A DNA stretch of 64,000 nt from Stramonita haemastoma. Its lineage: Eukaryota; Mollusca; Gastropoda; Neogastropoda; Muricidae. The stretch spans positions 76,205,747 to 76,269,746 of the forward strand of contig CM060318.1 of assembly GCA_030674155.1 (NCBI GenBank). Reading direction: 5' to 3'. Position numbers and translations under genes: made by a program. The notes beneath the pieces were generated by a model. The model was not told the DNA's origin and ran no database searches. It worked only from the letters and a program-made list of their open reading frames with translations. The number at the start of each line of letters is the position of its first letter. Positions within the stretch are counted from its first letter, which is position 1. Shown piece by piece: positions 1-13,396 of the stretch.

Positions 1-123
1 CTCTCTTCTCATATCCATTGTTCTAGATCTTGGATGGTGGTCTGGGCGGGTTCATCTTACAGGTGAGCGATAAACAGAAGCTCGTAACAAGCATACAGAT
101 AATGTCTATTTGGTTTCAACAAG

Positions 124-365
124 AGGAAGAAGAGAAAGAAAGAAAGAAAGAAAGAAGAAAAAAGAAGAAAGAAAGAAAGAAGAAAGAAAAGAAAAGAAAG
201 AAAGAAAGAAAGAAAGAGAAAGAAAGAAGAATAAGACATGACAGAAAGAAAGAAAGAAAGAAAGAAGAAGAAAAGAAAGAAAGAAAGAAAGAAAGAAGAA
301 AGAAAAAGAAAGAAGAAAGAAAGAAAGAAGAAAGAAAGGAAGGAAGGAAGGAAGAAAGAAAGAAA
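124..365. repeat. purine-only tract, GAAA-rich
   Basis: About 240 bases are almost wholly A and G on this strand (a few C/T near 235-241), in GAAA/GAAAA/GGAA units. The open frames here are artefacts of composition. Confidence 0.95.
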
Positions 366-1116
366 ATTCATAAACCGATTTCATTTTATGATAATTATCA
401 GTCTGCTCAGAATGTTTGGGGAAAAAAAGTTCTTTCTTTCTCACTTGTTGTTTTGATGTTATTGGTTTGATTGCTGTATATAAGGAGCATAAAGGAGCAC
501 AAGTATACAAATCTATAAAGAGTATCAACAAGCCATCTTGTCTTTGTTTCCAGTGAAAACTCTGAGGTTTACCACTGGTAAGACTTACATGTATCTAACT
601 GTTTCTCCCACCATTAAGGTCGCCACATTCAGACTTCTGGAATAATAACGAAACTTAACAACGTTCTGAATGTGATCTTTGGTTTAACCCGAGTACAACA
701 ACATTGTCTACAAAAATGTGTTCACTCCGGAGATCCTGGTTTAAATCCTCATCTGAAAGACTAGGAGGGGAGTAGAACAAGCACAAGTGTTGGCTCGGAA
801 GAGACAATCTCAGCTTCTAACCTGGCGACTGACGGAAAGGTTCAAACCCACAATCCTTCGATCAAGCATTCTATCCACTCTGCCAACATAGACTGGCCCT
901 GTTCGAAGATACTGATTATGTCTGCCATTTTACTGTCAGATTTTTGGAGATTGAAGATCTGTTTAAACATCTTAAAGAGGAGTTCGCGTGGTATCTGCAT
1001 TCCAACGAATAATGTTTGGTAACTTCATGATCAGGAGATGAATGAAGATTGTTCTGGGTGAAGAATTTTAATAGGGGAGCGGAGAATGGTTTGCACCGTA
1101 TGCTACTGTTGTTTTT

Positions 1117-1390
1117 TCCGTTCCTCGGCAAAAGCTCCCGGGTTCATAATGATGAGATTTTTGGAGGTAGGCCTACCTCTCCAACTGTCGTGGGTTCTTT
1201 TGACGTGCACAAGTCTGTAAACGTAAGGGTCAGACTGGTTTAGACTCTCTACCGGAAGACATTGACATTCAGTTTGATTTTCCCGTCAAACTGAGAAGAA
1301 AGGGCAAGACAAGGAGTCGAACCCAGAACCTCACAGTTTACTTGTTCGGCAGGGGAACGTCTAAACCATCCTGCTATCTGTCCTCTTCCA
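1117..1390 (-). mobile_element. tRNA-headed SINE (family C)
   Basis: On the - strand the head 'tagcaggatggtttagacg' and B box 'tctgggttcgactcc' begin near 1388. The distal part matches the 'ttccgttcctcggcaaaagc' block found in the other copies. Confidence 0.72.
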
Positions 1391-1784
1391 CCCAATGTTA
1401 CGAAACAGTTGTGTTCATGAAAGCCTCATGAAGGCTTTGGATTACCATCATGCTTTTGTGCACTTCAAAGTGCCCTGTGACAGGAGGGATGTTGTGACCA
1501 TGACGGAAATTTTCCTTCTTCTTATATATAGATCAGAATTAATCGATACACACAGTAACATGTCTGTAAAGAGGACAGTGAACTGTCAGCATTCAGTCAT
1601 ACACTAAATGTCAAAAGTTTGGTTTCTTTCGATTGCTACTGGCTTCCCCGTCCCTGAACCAAAATCATGTCAGTAAATGTCTGTCGCTGCACTTAGCACA
1701 AATGGTGATGGCAGTGCCGGGATTAAGATTTTCTCTTTGAATGTTAGCCTATTTTCCTTCTGTCTTTCTTCCTTGCTTTCGTTC

Positions 1785-1892
1785 TTTTATTGATCGATCT
1801 ATCTATCTATCTATCTATCTATCGATCGATCTATCTATCTATCTACTTACCTACCTGTCTATCTATCTGTCTGTCTGTCTGATTGTCTCTAT

Positions 1893-1952
<60 letters not shown>

Positions 1953-1955
1953 ATG
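1785..1955. repeat. (ATCT)n, (CTGT)n and (TA)n microsatellites
   Basis: Consecutive (TATC)n, short (CTGT)n, then two (TA)n blocks, ending in a G-rich stretch to 1980. Confidence 0.95.
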
Positions 1956-1984
1956 GGGGTGGGAGGGGGTGGGGGGGTGGGGGT

Positions 1985-2390
<406 letters not shown>

Positions 2391-2599
2391 TCTCTATGTG
2401 TGCTTGCATGTATGTGCGCGCACGCGCGTGTGTTTACTAGTTTGCTCTCTGTCCTTATATTCCACATGTCTGTGTGTATTCCTGTTGCTGCCGCCGTTGG
2501 CGAATGAGTGAGCAGAATTATCTATGTACATTTTTCTTCCTCTGGGGTCATAACAACCTAACTTCTGTTTTTCCCCTGCCCCTTTCACCTTTCCAAATT

Positions 2600-2601
2600 C
2601 A

Positions 2602-2655
<54 letters not shown>

Positions 2656-2830
2656 CCCCACCCCCCCATTGACACCTCTCTCTCTCATATCCTTCTTCAA
2701 CCCCCCCCCCCACCCCCACCACCACTTCACTTGTTTTTTGGGGGGTTTTTCAAACTAAGTTGCCAGTCATTCCTTGGAAGCGAAACAATTTTACTGTCTC
2801 AACCGGCATGTTCCAAGCACATTTGGAGAG

Positions 2831-2912
<82 letters not shown>

Positions 2913-2919
2913 AGAGAGA

Positions 2920-2959
<40 letters not shown>

Positions 2960-3175
2960 CAGACAGACTGACTGACTGACTGACTGACAAGGGAGAGAAA
3001 GACGCAGAGACAGAGAAACGGAGACAGATACAGAGATAGAAACAGACAGACAGAGATATAGAAATTATAGAGAAACGGACCGACAGACAAGAGAGAGACA
3101 GGGACAGACAGACAGACGGAAATAGGGGCGCGGAGGCAGACAGTGACACAGACAGAGACAGCAACACATAGACAT
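2600..3175. repeat. (CA)n, (GA)n, (CAGA)n and (CTGA)n cluster
   Basis: (CA)n at 2603-2656, C-rich stretches near 2665 and 2701, (GA)n at 2833-2920, (CAGA)n at 2922-2965, four CTGA units, then irregular GACA-rich sequence to 3175. Confidence 0.95.
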
Positions 3176-3350
3176 CTTATGTGGTTTTCTCACAGTTTCT
3201 AAACAAGAAAATGTCAGCTTCACTATTGTATAATTTGTATCCAAAAGCAGTCGCTTGTTTTTGTTTTTGATTGAGTTGCTTCGGCGACAGTTGGTGCTGC
3301 CGGAAATGGTGGCTTGTCGTTGTATAAATTAATGTAGCCTACTGAATCTT

Positions 3351-3592
3351 TTCACATCCTTCGGATGAGACTATAAACCGAGGCCCCGTGTGCGAACGCA
3401 CGCAGAACATCTTGCGCACACTTTAAATCCTGTTCTGCTTTTCGTAAGAGTAGGCTATCGTGTGCCGGTGGGAACAGATGACATAATTTACAAATACTGC
3501 ATACACACGGGGACTGGATGTAAAAAAAACACACACGAGTGCTTATTCCATTATCCTCGATATAAAAGAATGAATAAATCAATCAATCAATA
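3351..3592 (+). mobile_element. SINE family A, head missing
   Basis: Begins 'ccttcggatgagactataaa', contains 'gtgtgcgaacgcacgcagaa' and ends 'cttattccattatcctcgat' plus 'ataaaagaatgaataaatc'. Plus orientation, 5'-truncated. Confidence 0.88.
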
Positions 3593-4157
3593 AATAAATA
3601 ACATGTTTTACCATTTTACCTCCAACCCCCAAAATCTGGAAGCAGTCAGCAATTGATAATGTTGGTCCCAAAACAGAACAGATTTAGGCTCTTGATTGAT
3701 AATCATTTGGTATAGATGTATGTTTGGTGGGTTTGTGTGTTGTTTTTTTTCAGATCGAAACTGGACAGAAAATTGCCATTTTCAAGATGCCACTTTCGGT
3801 ACACAAAATATATGTGTACATGTATATAATTATTTAAAGCCGAGAACCGCGAGGAGCGCAGGAAGCTGGTTGCAAAATCTTCAGTGATGCCTCAAAATCT
3901 GCTAGACTAGGAGATTGGTGAAGATGACTATGAAGATGAATAACTGGCAATATTTGACTTGTTTAACGCCTGGCAGCATGCTACAAATTAAGGGTTGTAG
4001 GAAAGAAATCTCCCGTGTACAAAATTATACGACTCCATCTTTGGATGTTTTGAATGTGTGTTGGTTATCAGACCAACTTTTATGCACGCATGCATTTCGT
4101 TTTGCTACGATTGATTTTTGTAATATCAGATTATATAGCAACATCGATTTACATATA

Positions 4158-4236
4158 AAAATTAATAATAATAATAATAATAATAAATGGAATTTATATA
4201 GCGCTATATCTTGCAAAAACAAATCAAAGCGCTTGC
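4158..4236 (+). repeat. (AAT)n plus 'ttatatagcgctatatctt' element
   Basis: An (AAT)n run is followed by 'ggaatttatatagcgctata' and 'caaatcaaagcgctt'. A second copy is at 5457-5525. This short element is widespread in marine animal genomes; the shared core argues for a transposed unit rather than a random microsatellite. Confidence 0.7.
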
Positions 4237-5043
4237 ATTCAACCAATTCTTGCGCATGCAGCCAACAATAAAAAAAATTTAACAAAGTCAATGCACACAC
4301 ACACACACATACACACACAGTATAAACACACATAGAGTATAAACACTTTGGCAGGGCGGTGTGTGTGATACATATATTTCTATGTAAATATAAATACGTG
4401 TATATATTTTTATGTAAATACATATGTATAATATATATATATTCATATACATATATATGTGTGTGTGTGTGTGGGGCGCGCTCTATTCAGTATACTCTTC
4501 AAAGTAACTTATTCACTGTGCTTTACACTCACCAACAGGTTTGATTTTGTTTGGGGTTTTGTAGTTGGGTTTTGGGGTTGTTTTTTTGTTGTTGCTTTTT
4601 TTTTTTTTTTTTTTTTGGGGGGGGGGGTAGTCCACACATTTTTAAGTATCTTGATATTCAGTTTTTATATGGCATTATGCATAAATCTATGACTTGCTTG
4701 AAAGAGAGGGTGAAATATGATTATCCAGGAATGCGCTGGGATACGGAGATTTTCCTCTCCTCTGAAATTCAGCCAGAATCATTAGACCACCACACCACAT
4801 GGGCATTATGCAAATACACCATCAATTTGAAACTTCGCCAGCACTTTCCCAAAAGTGAATTATACTACCGCCTTCCATACGACTCGTAAATCATTTTAAA
4901 CTACAGCCAGTCCTTCCTGCCGTATTCTTTACCAGTGAGTCATTTTCGCCGCCTCTCGAGTCCTCAGTAATTGTATTTTCAATATGTGCGGCCTTCAGAT
5001 TTTCCAAATTTGATCTGTGGAGGTTAGACACTGAATCAGACAG

Positions 5044-5127
<84 letters not shown>

Positions 5128-5456
5128 AGGCAGACAGACATAGAGTTTAAGAAAATAGATGGCAGTTGTCTGGTGGCACCCTCTAATATAACTATTATGT
5201 GGGGGTTCACCAGAGGGATTTCTGGCCCTCAAAGAAGCTGTTATCAGAAACTGGGCAGGGCTAAGGGAGGTTGGGGGGGGGGGGGGGGTTTCTACCTAAA
5301 AGGGGTCAGTATGGACACATCACACACTGACAAAATGCATACTGAAGTAATGTTGAATGTGATTTTAAAACTCAGCTATTTACTGCTACTGCTGCTGCTG
5401 CTACTACTACAACTACTGGTGGTGGTGGTGGTGCTGCTGCTACATATTAACACCTC

Positions 5457-5525
5457 TAATAATAATAATAATACATGGAATTTATATAGCGCTATATCTT
5501 GTAAAAACAAATCAAAGCGCTTATC
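5457..5525 (+). repeat. second copy of the (AAT)n / 'tagcgctatatctt' element
   Basis: Same core as 4158-4236 with few changes. Confidence 0.7.
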
Positions 5526-5967
5526 AAACCTCTGTGTGTGTGTGCGCACGCACGTGTGTATGTGTGTGCGTGCGTGCATGTGTTGTGTGTGTACGTGTGT
5601 TCGTTAATTTAAAAGACTATTTCTTGCACCAAAACGAGAAAATCAACAACAAAAAAGGCAGAAAAACTTGATATTGTCTTTTGATTAAAAAGAATGACTC
5701 TATGCTACATTATATACTCGATTTGAGGATGCCTTTATGGCTAGTAACATGGTAATACAAGTTTTGGAGGGCTTGGTGGTTCATTATATTTTACTGTTAT
5801 CCTAGGCTACTGTTTACCTTCTACACAATGATTTAAAATATATATATATATACATTGTATATATATATCGTGCAACTGGACTTTGCGAGCTATAACCAGA
5901 AGAATGGTATTGGCCTAAGTAAACTGTCTGAAAGATGCCCAAAAGCTGGAAAAACTTACAGAAAATT

Positions 5968-6832
5968 TTTTTTTTTTTTTTTTTTGCTGGTTCATCTTCT
6001 GTGACGCTCCCGTACTGCTGTTCCCACGCCGCTCATTTCAATCTCCCCGCCACAGCCATACCCAGATTCGTTGTATCTCACCCCCCGGGTCGGGAGTCCA
6101 CAGGGAGCCCATCAATATTAGGCCGCCGCGGGGCCACCAGCCAGAGGGGCCCTGCACTTCTGCTGGGTCACTTTGGTGGTGTTCAGTGGTGCCTGTTCTG
6201 AGCTAACATACGCAGGACACCACCTACTAAGCCCCCTACTAACGACAGTATTAGCTCAGTCGCGGAGCCAGACTGAGTGAGTCACCCACCCAAGGTGGCG
6301 ACCACCACAACGTCCCTCCAACGACCGCCTCCCCACGAACCCCCAACCCCAAAGGCTTTGACACAAATTCACCACAGGCACAGAAGCGTATGGGGAAACC
6401 GAATCTGAGGTCACCATGAGACCAGAGCAACGGAGGCCACCGAATCAGAGGCAATTTTTATTATTGCATGATGATCAATGATGATGAGGATGATGTAATG
6501 ATGCTGCTGTGGAGGTGCATCCGCTTTGAGACTACTTGACAGGGTTGTTCTCTACGCTTACTGTCATAATATATCCCGGCGTCAACCAGGCCCGAGAGAT
6601 ACAGACACCTGCAGTGTTGGTCAGGTAATTTGAGCAACACTCTCAAATTCGCATCCGTAAAGTGGATGAAGCTCGACTGTGTGGTCCCAGTCTCCCCACT
6701 GAGCCCACAGCACACTCACTCTGGGTAGGAGCCGGCCGGAGCCCGAAAAAATCCCTATGACTTATGGGATTCGAACCCGCGACCTTCCAGTCCGGAATCC
6801 ACGGCGCTAACCACTGCGCCATGGCGGCTGGT
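5968..6832 (-). mobile_element. long tRNA-headed SINE (family D) with 15-bp target duplications
   Basis: A tRNA-like head is read on the - strand from 6830: 'ggcgcagtggttagcgc' (A-box region) and 'gcgggttcgaatccc' (B box). The element ends in a poly-T on the + strand at 5968 (a poly-A tail on its own strand). The 15-bp repeat aacttacagaaaatt flanks it exactly at 5953-5967 and 6833-6847, proving one retroposition event of an 865-bp unit, unusually long for a SINE. Confidence 0.88.
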
Positions 6833-7559
6833 AACTTACAGAAAATTGTTCTAAAACAAACAAAATAATGTATACAAAAATATCGACACTTCATAAATAC
6901 ACAACTAGTCTGGAACTTTACAAACATATTTTTCTCCCCAAAGTTAATCATACCACTCCCTCTTCGTACACGCCATTCATCATTTCAAGCCGTGGCAAGT
7001 TCATAACAGCCAATGTGGTCTCGGCTTTCCCATCGCTTCCTATACTTAAAAGTCATTTTCATGTCTCTGGAGCCTTCAGTAATTGCATTTCCAATAGGCG
7101 TGACATTCAGATTTCCAGTCACTTTTGCTCTGTGCCGGGACAGGCACTGAATCACAGGGTCTGAGAGAGTGACGAGATGGATGGAAGCTGTCCGCTATGT
7201 CCTCTGTCCCCGTTATTGGGAATTCTCCAGGGAGTTTTATCTGTCAAAGTGGACGTTTACAATACATGACGTGGACTGTTGATTGGGGGAAATGGTTTTG
7301 GATGAATACAAAATATCAATCAAAACTTGTTAAACCTAAAAGAAAAAAACATCTCTGTTATGATTGAAAATGGTTTCGTGATTCACTGTACTGTTAACAT
7401 AAATCATTGTTGTTGGGGGGAGGTGGAGGGCTGTTTGGGTTCGTTTTTTTACCGGCTCATCGGCTAGATATGTGAAGTTCATCAATGGTAAGATTTTTGC
7501 ACATGCAATCTTCTTTGTGCCCACCATTTAGGCAGCTACATTCTGACTTCGGGGCTTCG

Positions 7560-8120
7560 TCGTCGTTGATTTAATTCCAAAACTGTTGATCATATTGCCA
7601 GTGTTACATTGCTACATAAAGGTTTTGCTGCTATTGTTAATCTGTGTTTGCCTCATCACTGCATCGACTTCTGCCAAACGTTTTGTTCGTCTTTCATCGG
7701 CGTACAAGACCACTGCGGCCAAAGCTGAAATAAAAATGGCTTTCAAACTGTTCAACTGATGAATTCCAATAATATTATATTCGCACTACAAAAGTATTAA
7801 AAGGCATTTATCATTTGCGGAAGTGCTTTTAATTTAACACAAATGGTCGATGTATTTGATTTTATCCTATGACGAATTACGTTTTCTAATTTATCTTATT
7901 CTCGCAATTTGTCAGTTTTCATAATCAGCATTATAGTAGTTTGTTGCACCATCAAAAACATTTCAATTTTCAACGCTTGTCTAAATTGACTCATCAAATC
8001 TATAATATTCATCATTCAAAACCGTTTAAAGTTTACAAGGTTAATCAGTGTAGCTTTGGCCTCGTCATTGTCTTTTTTAAAATCACGAATCTGTCTTCCT
8101 GGATTCGCTATTAATTGTGT
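7560..8120. other. AT-rich unique sequence
   Basis: I see no gene or repeat. Similar empty stretches are 650-1100, 3600-4150, 9900-10330, 10640-11060, 11480-12240 (C run 11428-11452, poly-A 11824-11842), 23470-24480, 24745-25200 ((TG)n 25018-25052) and 27345-27830. Confidence 0.5.
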
Positions 8121-8282
8121 GTTCAAAGTTTTTCAGAGTTTCAGTTTTGATCCAGGCAATGATGGACAATGACACAGCATGAAGAAAATAGATGGAGATA
8201 GTCTGCAAGTCCTCTCTGTCCTTGTCAGTTGGAATTCAGCAGGGAAATCCCTTCCATCAAAGATACCGTCGTTCTCTTCACC

Positions 8283-8285
<3 letters not shown>

Positions 8286-8340
<55 letters not shown>
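8286..8340. repeat. (GA)n microsatellite
   Basis: Pure (GA)n of about 55 bases inside one copy of the local block. Similar runs at 5048-5130 and 17236-17315. Confidence 0.95.
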
Positions 8341-8342
<2 letters not shown>

Positions 8343-8840
8343 CAGGCGAAATGAATCTGTTCGATGGCACCCAGTTATGTTGGCATGTCTGGTAACTTTG
8401 ATTACTTTTCTATCTGTCTGGGAGTCTCCGTACCGCTGTCATAGTTATACAAACAATATAACTTTCTGCAGAAGGATTTAAGACTTAAAAGTAAAGATAA
8501 AAAGACAGTCAGAGAGGAAAGCTAATGATGGTGGTCGAATACTGAGGTCAATACACATCGGACTGTATGATATAAATATAAAGACGTGCACGCAAGTGCA
8601 TACACACACACACAACAGCCACTCTGATAGGGAAAGAAATACAGTTGCAGACAGGAAAATAATGGGTGGCGCTGCACATGTGGCGACGCGCTCTCCCCGA
8701 GGACAGCAGCCCAACTTTCACGCAGAAAAATCTTCTGTGACATAAAGCGGTATAAACTAAAAATTAAAAATACACACACGCGCGCGCGCACACACACATG
8801 TGTCTAATATCACTTAAGTGGAAAGACGTTAAATTGAAGA

Positions 8841-8910
<70 letters not shown>

Positions 8911-9657
8911 CACATATGTGTGTGTATACACGCACGAACGCATACACATATTTACACATATACATACACGCGCGCCACACACACGAACGCACACACACAC
9001 ATACACACAGAACCACCCTCTGCATATAACAACCCTCCACATATATCTCCCTACCCCCACCTCACTGAGTGCTAGTTTAGACTTCGAACGACCTGGATAG
9101 TGGACCATATCGCTGATGGTGAAATCGTGTTTCCAATATTCACAGTCTCCCGGATTTTCAATTTTGATCCCAGCAAGACGGACGCCGAGTCAGAGTCAGA
9201 GAGATTGATGGAAAACTGGATGAAAACTGTCTGGCGTCTTCTCTCTCTCCGTCATTTCCCATTCCCCGGGGAATCCCTCCATCAAAGAAGCCATTTCCCT
9301 TCCCCGGGGAAGGAAGAGTGCTGGACTAGTGATTCTGTCTGCTAGTGATGGCATCCAATATGCCGGCATGTCTGGTTACTGTGATTACTTGTACAGCAGC
9401 TGTTTGGCAGTCTCCTCTCCTGCCGCCGGACTTTCAGAAACTGTATTAACTTTTGTTTTTAGCTGAAAGTAACCAGACTTGGTTGGTTTTTTGTTGTTTT
9501 GGGGTTGTTTGGAAAAAAAAAACACGACGAGAAACGGGTTGTAAAGAAGAACATCCCTACAAATACGTGTTTACACACTCTCTCTCACACACACACATGC
9601 GCGCGCACACATACACATGCAGACGCACGCACGCACGCGCGCGCGCACACACACACA

Positions 9658-9918
9658 GTCCTTCGGATGAGACTATAAACCTATATACCAAGGTCCCGTA
9701 TGCGAACGCACGCAGAACATCTTGCGTTCTTGTTAAAACCCGTTCCGCTTTTCGGAAGAGTACGCCATTGTGTGCTGGTGGGAACGGATGACAAAACTGA
9801 GAAAACTGCGTATACACGGGGACTGGATGTAAAAAAAAACAAAAAAAAACACCAAGAGTGCTTATTCCATTATCCTCGAAATATAAGAACAGAAAAAAAA
9901 AAAAAAAGAACAGAATAG
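9658..9918 (+). mobile_element. SINE family A, head missing
   Basis: Same body as the 3351 copy ('tccttcggatgagactataa' to 'cattatcctcgaaatataag') with a poly-A stretch at the end. It abuts a (CA)n/(CG)n tract on the left. Confidence 0.88.
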
Positions 9919-10334
9919 GATAGAGTCAAATCGAAGTGTACGTTCAACAACATTTAACCTTTAGCTTCTCATATATCAAGGATGAATCAGACATCTAACA
10001 GCATACCTATATCCATCAATATAAAAATACAACGATTAATTCTTGTTGTCTTTTTTATCACAGTTAAGCAACATTTCAAAAAGTAATGAACCTTCAGAAA
10101 AAAAAGTAGTGTTTGCTAGCATTCAGGTAATGTTAAGCATTGGAAAGTGATTTCGATAGTGAACGCGATAAGGGCAGGCCTAGATAACTTCACGAAGTTC
10201 AGTGTCTTAAAAGTGGATGACTCAGTCAGCGTGATTGAACTTTGGCCAGAACTTTGTCAAAAGGGAAACTTATCTCCACGTTCCGACCATGACTGTCTGC
10301 GAAGCCAATGTATATTTTGTGCAGTGTTTTATTT

Positions 10335-10640
10335 ATTTATTCTTTTATACCAAGGATAATGGAATGTGCATGTGCTTTTTTACATCCAGACCCCGGTGCA
10401 GTTTTGTATATTTTGTATCCGTTCTCACCGGCACACAATGGCCTACTCTTTCGAAAAGCGGAACAAGATTTAACGTGTGGACCACGGGACCTCGGTTTAT
10501 AGTCTCGTCCGAAGGATTTTTGGGGAGAGTGGAGTCGGCACTGATATGAACTCCAGGGGAAAAATCCCCTTGAACGGAATTTGAACCCGGGTCGTCAGAT
10601 TGCGAGCGCAATGTTCTAAGCACTAGGTCCTCCCGTCCCC
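10335..10640 (-). mobile_element. SINE family A, full length
   Basis: On the - strand it starts 'gggacgggaggacctagtgc', has a B box 'cccgggttcaaattcc' and ends 'cattatccttggtataaaag'. It is the best reference copy of the family in this window. Confidence 0.9.
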
Positions 10641-12855
10641 AAATGTGCCACTGTCAGAAGGTCCTCTCAGTTTAGACTGTGCTTTATCGTCGATGCATTT
10701 TAACTTCATGGAAGTGTCTGGGAATGCATATTTTCTTTGAATTTTTCTTTAAAAGCATTTTTAATGTACTATGTTTTTCACATTATGAACAAGAATTAAA
10801 TGTTTTAACTGTCTTAGAAAACATTGTTTTATGACTGACAGTGAATCCCAGAAACAGACTCCCATCAGAATCGTTTTAAGTGTCAAAGGGTCATTCTAAA
10901 GAATTGTCCTTTTTTGAACAAACTAACATGTGTGCTGTCCAATTCACAAAGCAGATAACACAAAACAAAGACAGAAACAAACAAAACAAATAGCAGCAAC
11001 GACAAAACTGAACAAGCTAGCACACTACGTAAGAAAAAAAAAAACTTTAAAAAGTCCCCCCAAAGTAGACTCACTCTCTCCCAAAGTTAATTACTCACTA
11101 GATCTACTCCCTTGTAAACCGATCATACATCATTTTGTCAATCGCAGGTCCATGACAGTAGTGTAACACCCATGTCTACCCGTCTGCCAGAGAGCTTATG
11201 TCATGTTTATGTCTACTAAATTCCCATAAATCGGAAATCTCCGCTGGGACGTGCACACAATCAACCCTAAATCCACAGTAATAACGTTTTTAAAATACGT
11301 AGTCCGCAGATTTTCAATTTCGATGCGAGTGGTACGGGCCAACGAATTTGATTTGAGGAGTAGCCTACTGCTGCTGAACTGCATAGTTTGAGAGAGTGGA
11401 ACCATAAATCAGTACTGTCTGCTTAGCCCCCCCCCCCCCCCCCCCCCCCCCCCTCATATGGATATCTCCTGAGAAATATCTTTCATGGCAGTCGACGTTT
11501 TCTATCCATCTCATGGACAGTGCTGTTGGTGTAACAGGATTCTCTCTGAGGAACCAATATGTTGATGTTTCCCGATTTCAATGGGCACTGGTATTTCTCA
11601 ATAGTTTGTCCACCAAGGGTATGGCTTTGTTATCAATCTGATTTTGATCAGATTCGAGTTCAATGAATGAAGAGGGCAGAACACACAACAGAATCCTAGA
11701 CATCCCTTTCTTTCCAGTCCTTAAGGTCTATAATATTGATGATAATGATAATAAATATGAATGGTTAACTAATACAACCAAGTAAGTCTTACAGAATGAG
11801 AAACCCCAGCAACCCCCCCCCCCAAAAAAAAAAAAAAAAAAAACACCAAAAAACCCAACAAAACCAATCATCAAACAACAAAAAAAACTACACAAACATA
11901 AACAAACAAAAAACATGTCAATTTATTAAGATAAGTTTTCCGCCTGTTTATTTGTGTTGTTTTTTTTGTTTAGTTAAGATCAACATAAACCAAACGTCGT
12001 TTTAAAGAAACAGGTTTACCACCGTGTTCAAGAGAGGTAACACAAAAATGTAGCAGGCCTAAGAACTGTGGGAGAAGTTATGTACCCGTTTTGTAATGCA
12101 CACTTTTCATACCCCCCCCCCTCGTTAGTTTACTAGGTAATGTAAACCCCTCTCCATCCCTTTCATACCCTCTGCTCCTCCTTCCCATTCCTACCTCATG
12201 ATTTCTCTGTGTCTGCCATTCTCTTCTGTTAAGAGGTGTGTGTGTGTGTGGTGTGTGTGTGGTTCCTCGAAGTCGGAATGTGGCTACCTTCATGGTGGAC
12301 ACAAATGGTCGCACGCACAAAACCTCACTATTGGTGTACCTGGAAGCTCTTGCTGAAGAACAGAAAAATGTATGTTTGCAACGTTGCTTTTTTTTTTTTT
12401 TTTTTTTTTTTTTTAGGGGGGAGGGAGGCGGCATGTTTTGTTTATAATGATAGATATTGGTTGAGGCTTATTCTCTCTTCTTTGTCTTAACCTTATGATT
12501 TCATATCGTTTGTTTGGTTGAACTGATATGGTTTTTTGTTGTTGGCTCTTTTTTTATTCCAATATAATCCCTGATAAGGGCGGGGACTGGATGTAAGAAA
12601 GCACATAAGTAAAGTTTAGTCAGTTTTTGCAGGCCGCCTGACCCCATCAACAGGAAAATATATGCACATAATGAAATTTACAATCCTGAGAAAACACAGA
12701 ATAGAAAGCAGATTTTTTTTTTTAAACGTAGATAGAATATACTGAATATATGAATTTCTTGGTTTGAAAGTTTCATGCAATAATTTAGTAGTACAGAAAA
12801 TAGCTAAAAACACCTCCAAACAAAAGATACAATTATAACTGTTCAATGTACAGAC

Positions 12856-13107
12856 TCACAAATTCAGTTCCCCAGGCCAACCAATTCTGGAGATTAAACA
12901 AAAACAAAACCACCACACCCAAAACAGCATTTTTTGCTTATGATCTGCCCAATCTGAAAGGGGTTTTGGGAGGGTACATTTTTCTTCTACAATAGCATCA
13001 GTATCATGCTCCATATATGATCCACTCAGAATAAGCGACTCGGTCAAACCCACAGTCCCTTCTGTCTGAACTCTTTGCTTCAGAATCTCACTCTTCTCTT
13101 TCTCCAT
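12856..13107 (-). CDS. possible small exon or gene remnant
   Basis: An open - strand frame reads MEKEKSEILKQRVQTEGTVG then LTESLILSGSYMEHDTDAIV and EEKCTLPKPLSDWADHKQK before turning into a hydrophobic, low-complexity tail. The first 55 residues look protein-like; I recognise no family. It sits at the left flank of the duplicated 13-14 kb segment. Confidence 0.25.
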   Translation of the reverse strand: MEKEKSEILKQRVQTEGTVGLTESLILSGSYMEHDTDAIVEEKCTLPKPLSDWADHKQKMLFWVWWFCFCLISRIGWPGELNL

Positions 13108-13396
13108 TTAAATCCAGTTGCAAAACATGTCTTAAAAGTTTTTCTTAAGTTTCAATATGTGTGTGTATGCATGGTTGTGCGTGGGTGTGTGTAAGTTGTG
13201 TAAATGGCATGTATTATTCATGTGGTATGTATACCCGTTTTGTGTCTGTCGTTTTTCATTTTTGAAGCAATGTTTATTTATGTACATGGTTTAAATCACA
13301 ATTTGTTCATTTCCTTGTAGTGTACAAGTGGTACTGTGTGTTCCAAGTGTATTGCTTTCCACTGTTACTTATGATGTAAGCGCTTTGTGCTTCCCC

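Larger units (their letters stand above)
4700..11480 (+). repeat. five diverged copies of a local block
   Basis: Related stretches lie at about 4860-5130, 6940-7250, 8120-8450, 9125-9450 and 11080-11430. Shared pieces are 'cagtaattg..tttt', a 'cagattttcaattt(c/t)gat' line, a 'gaatca..cagtttgagagag' line, 'gatggaaactgtctg' and, in two copies, 'ggcatgtctggtaactttga'. In three copies the same internal position carries a (GA)n run. No coding frame is shared. Confidence 0.55.
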
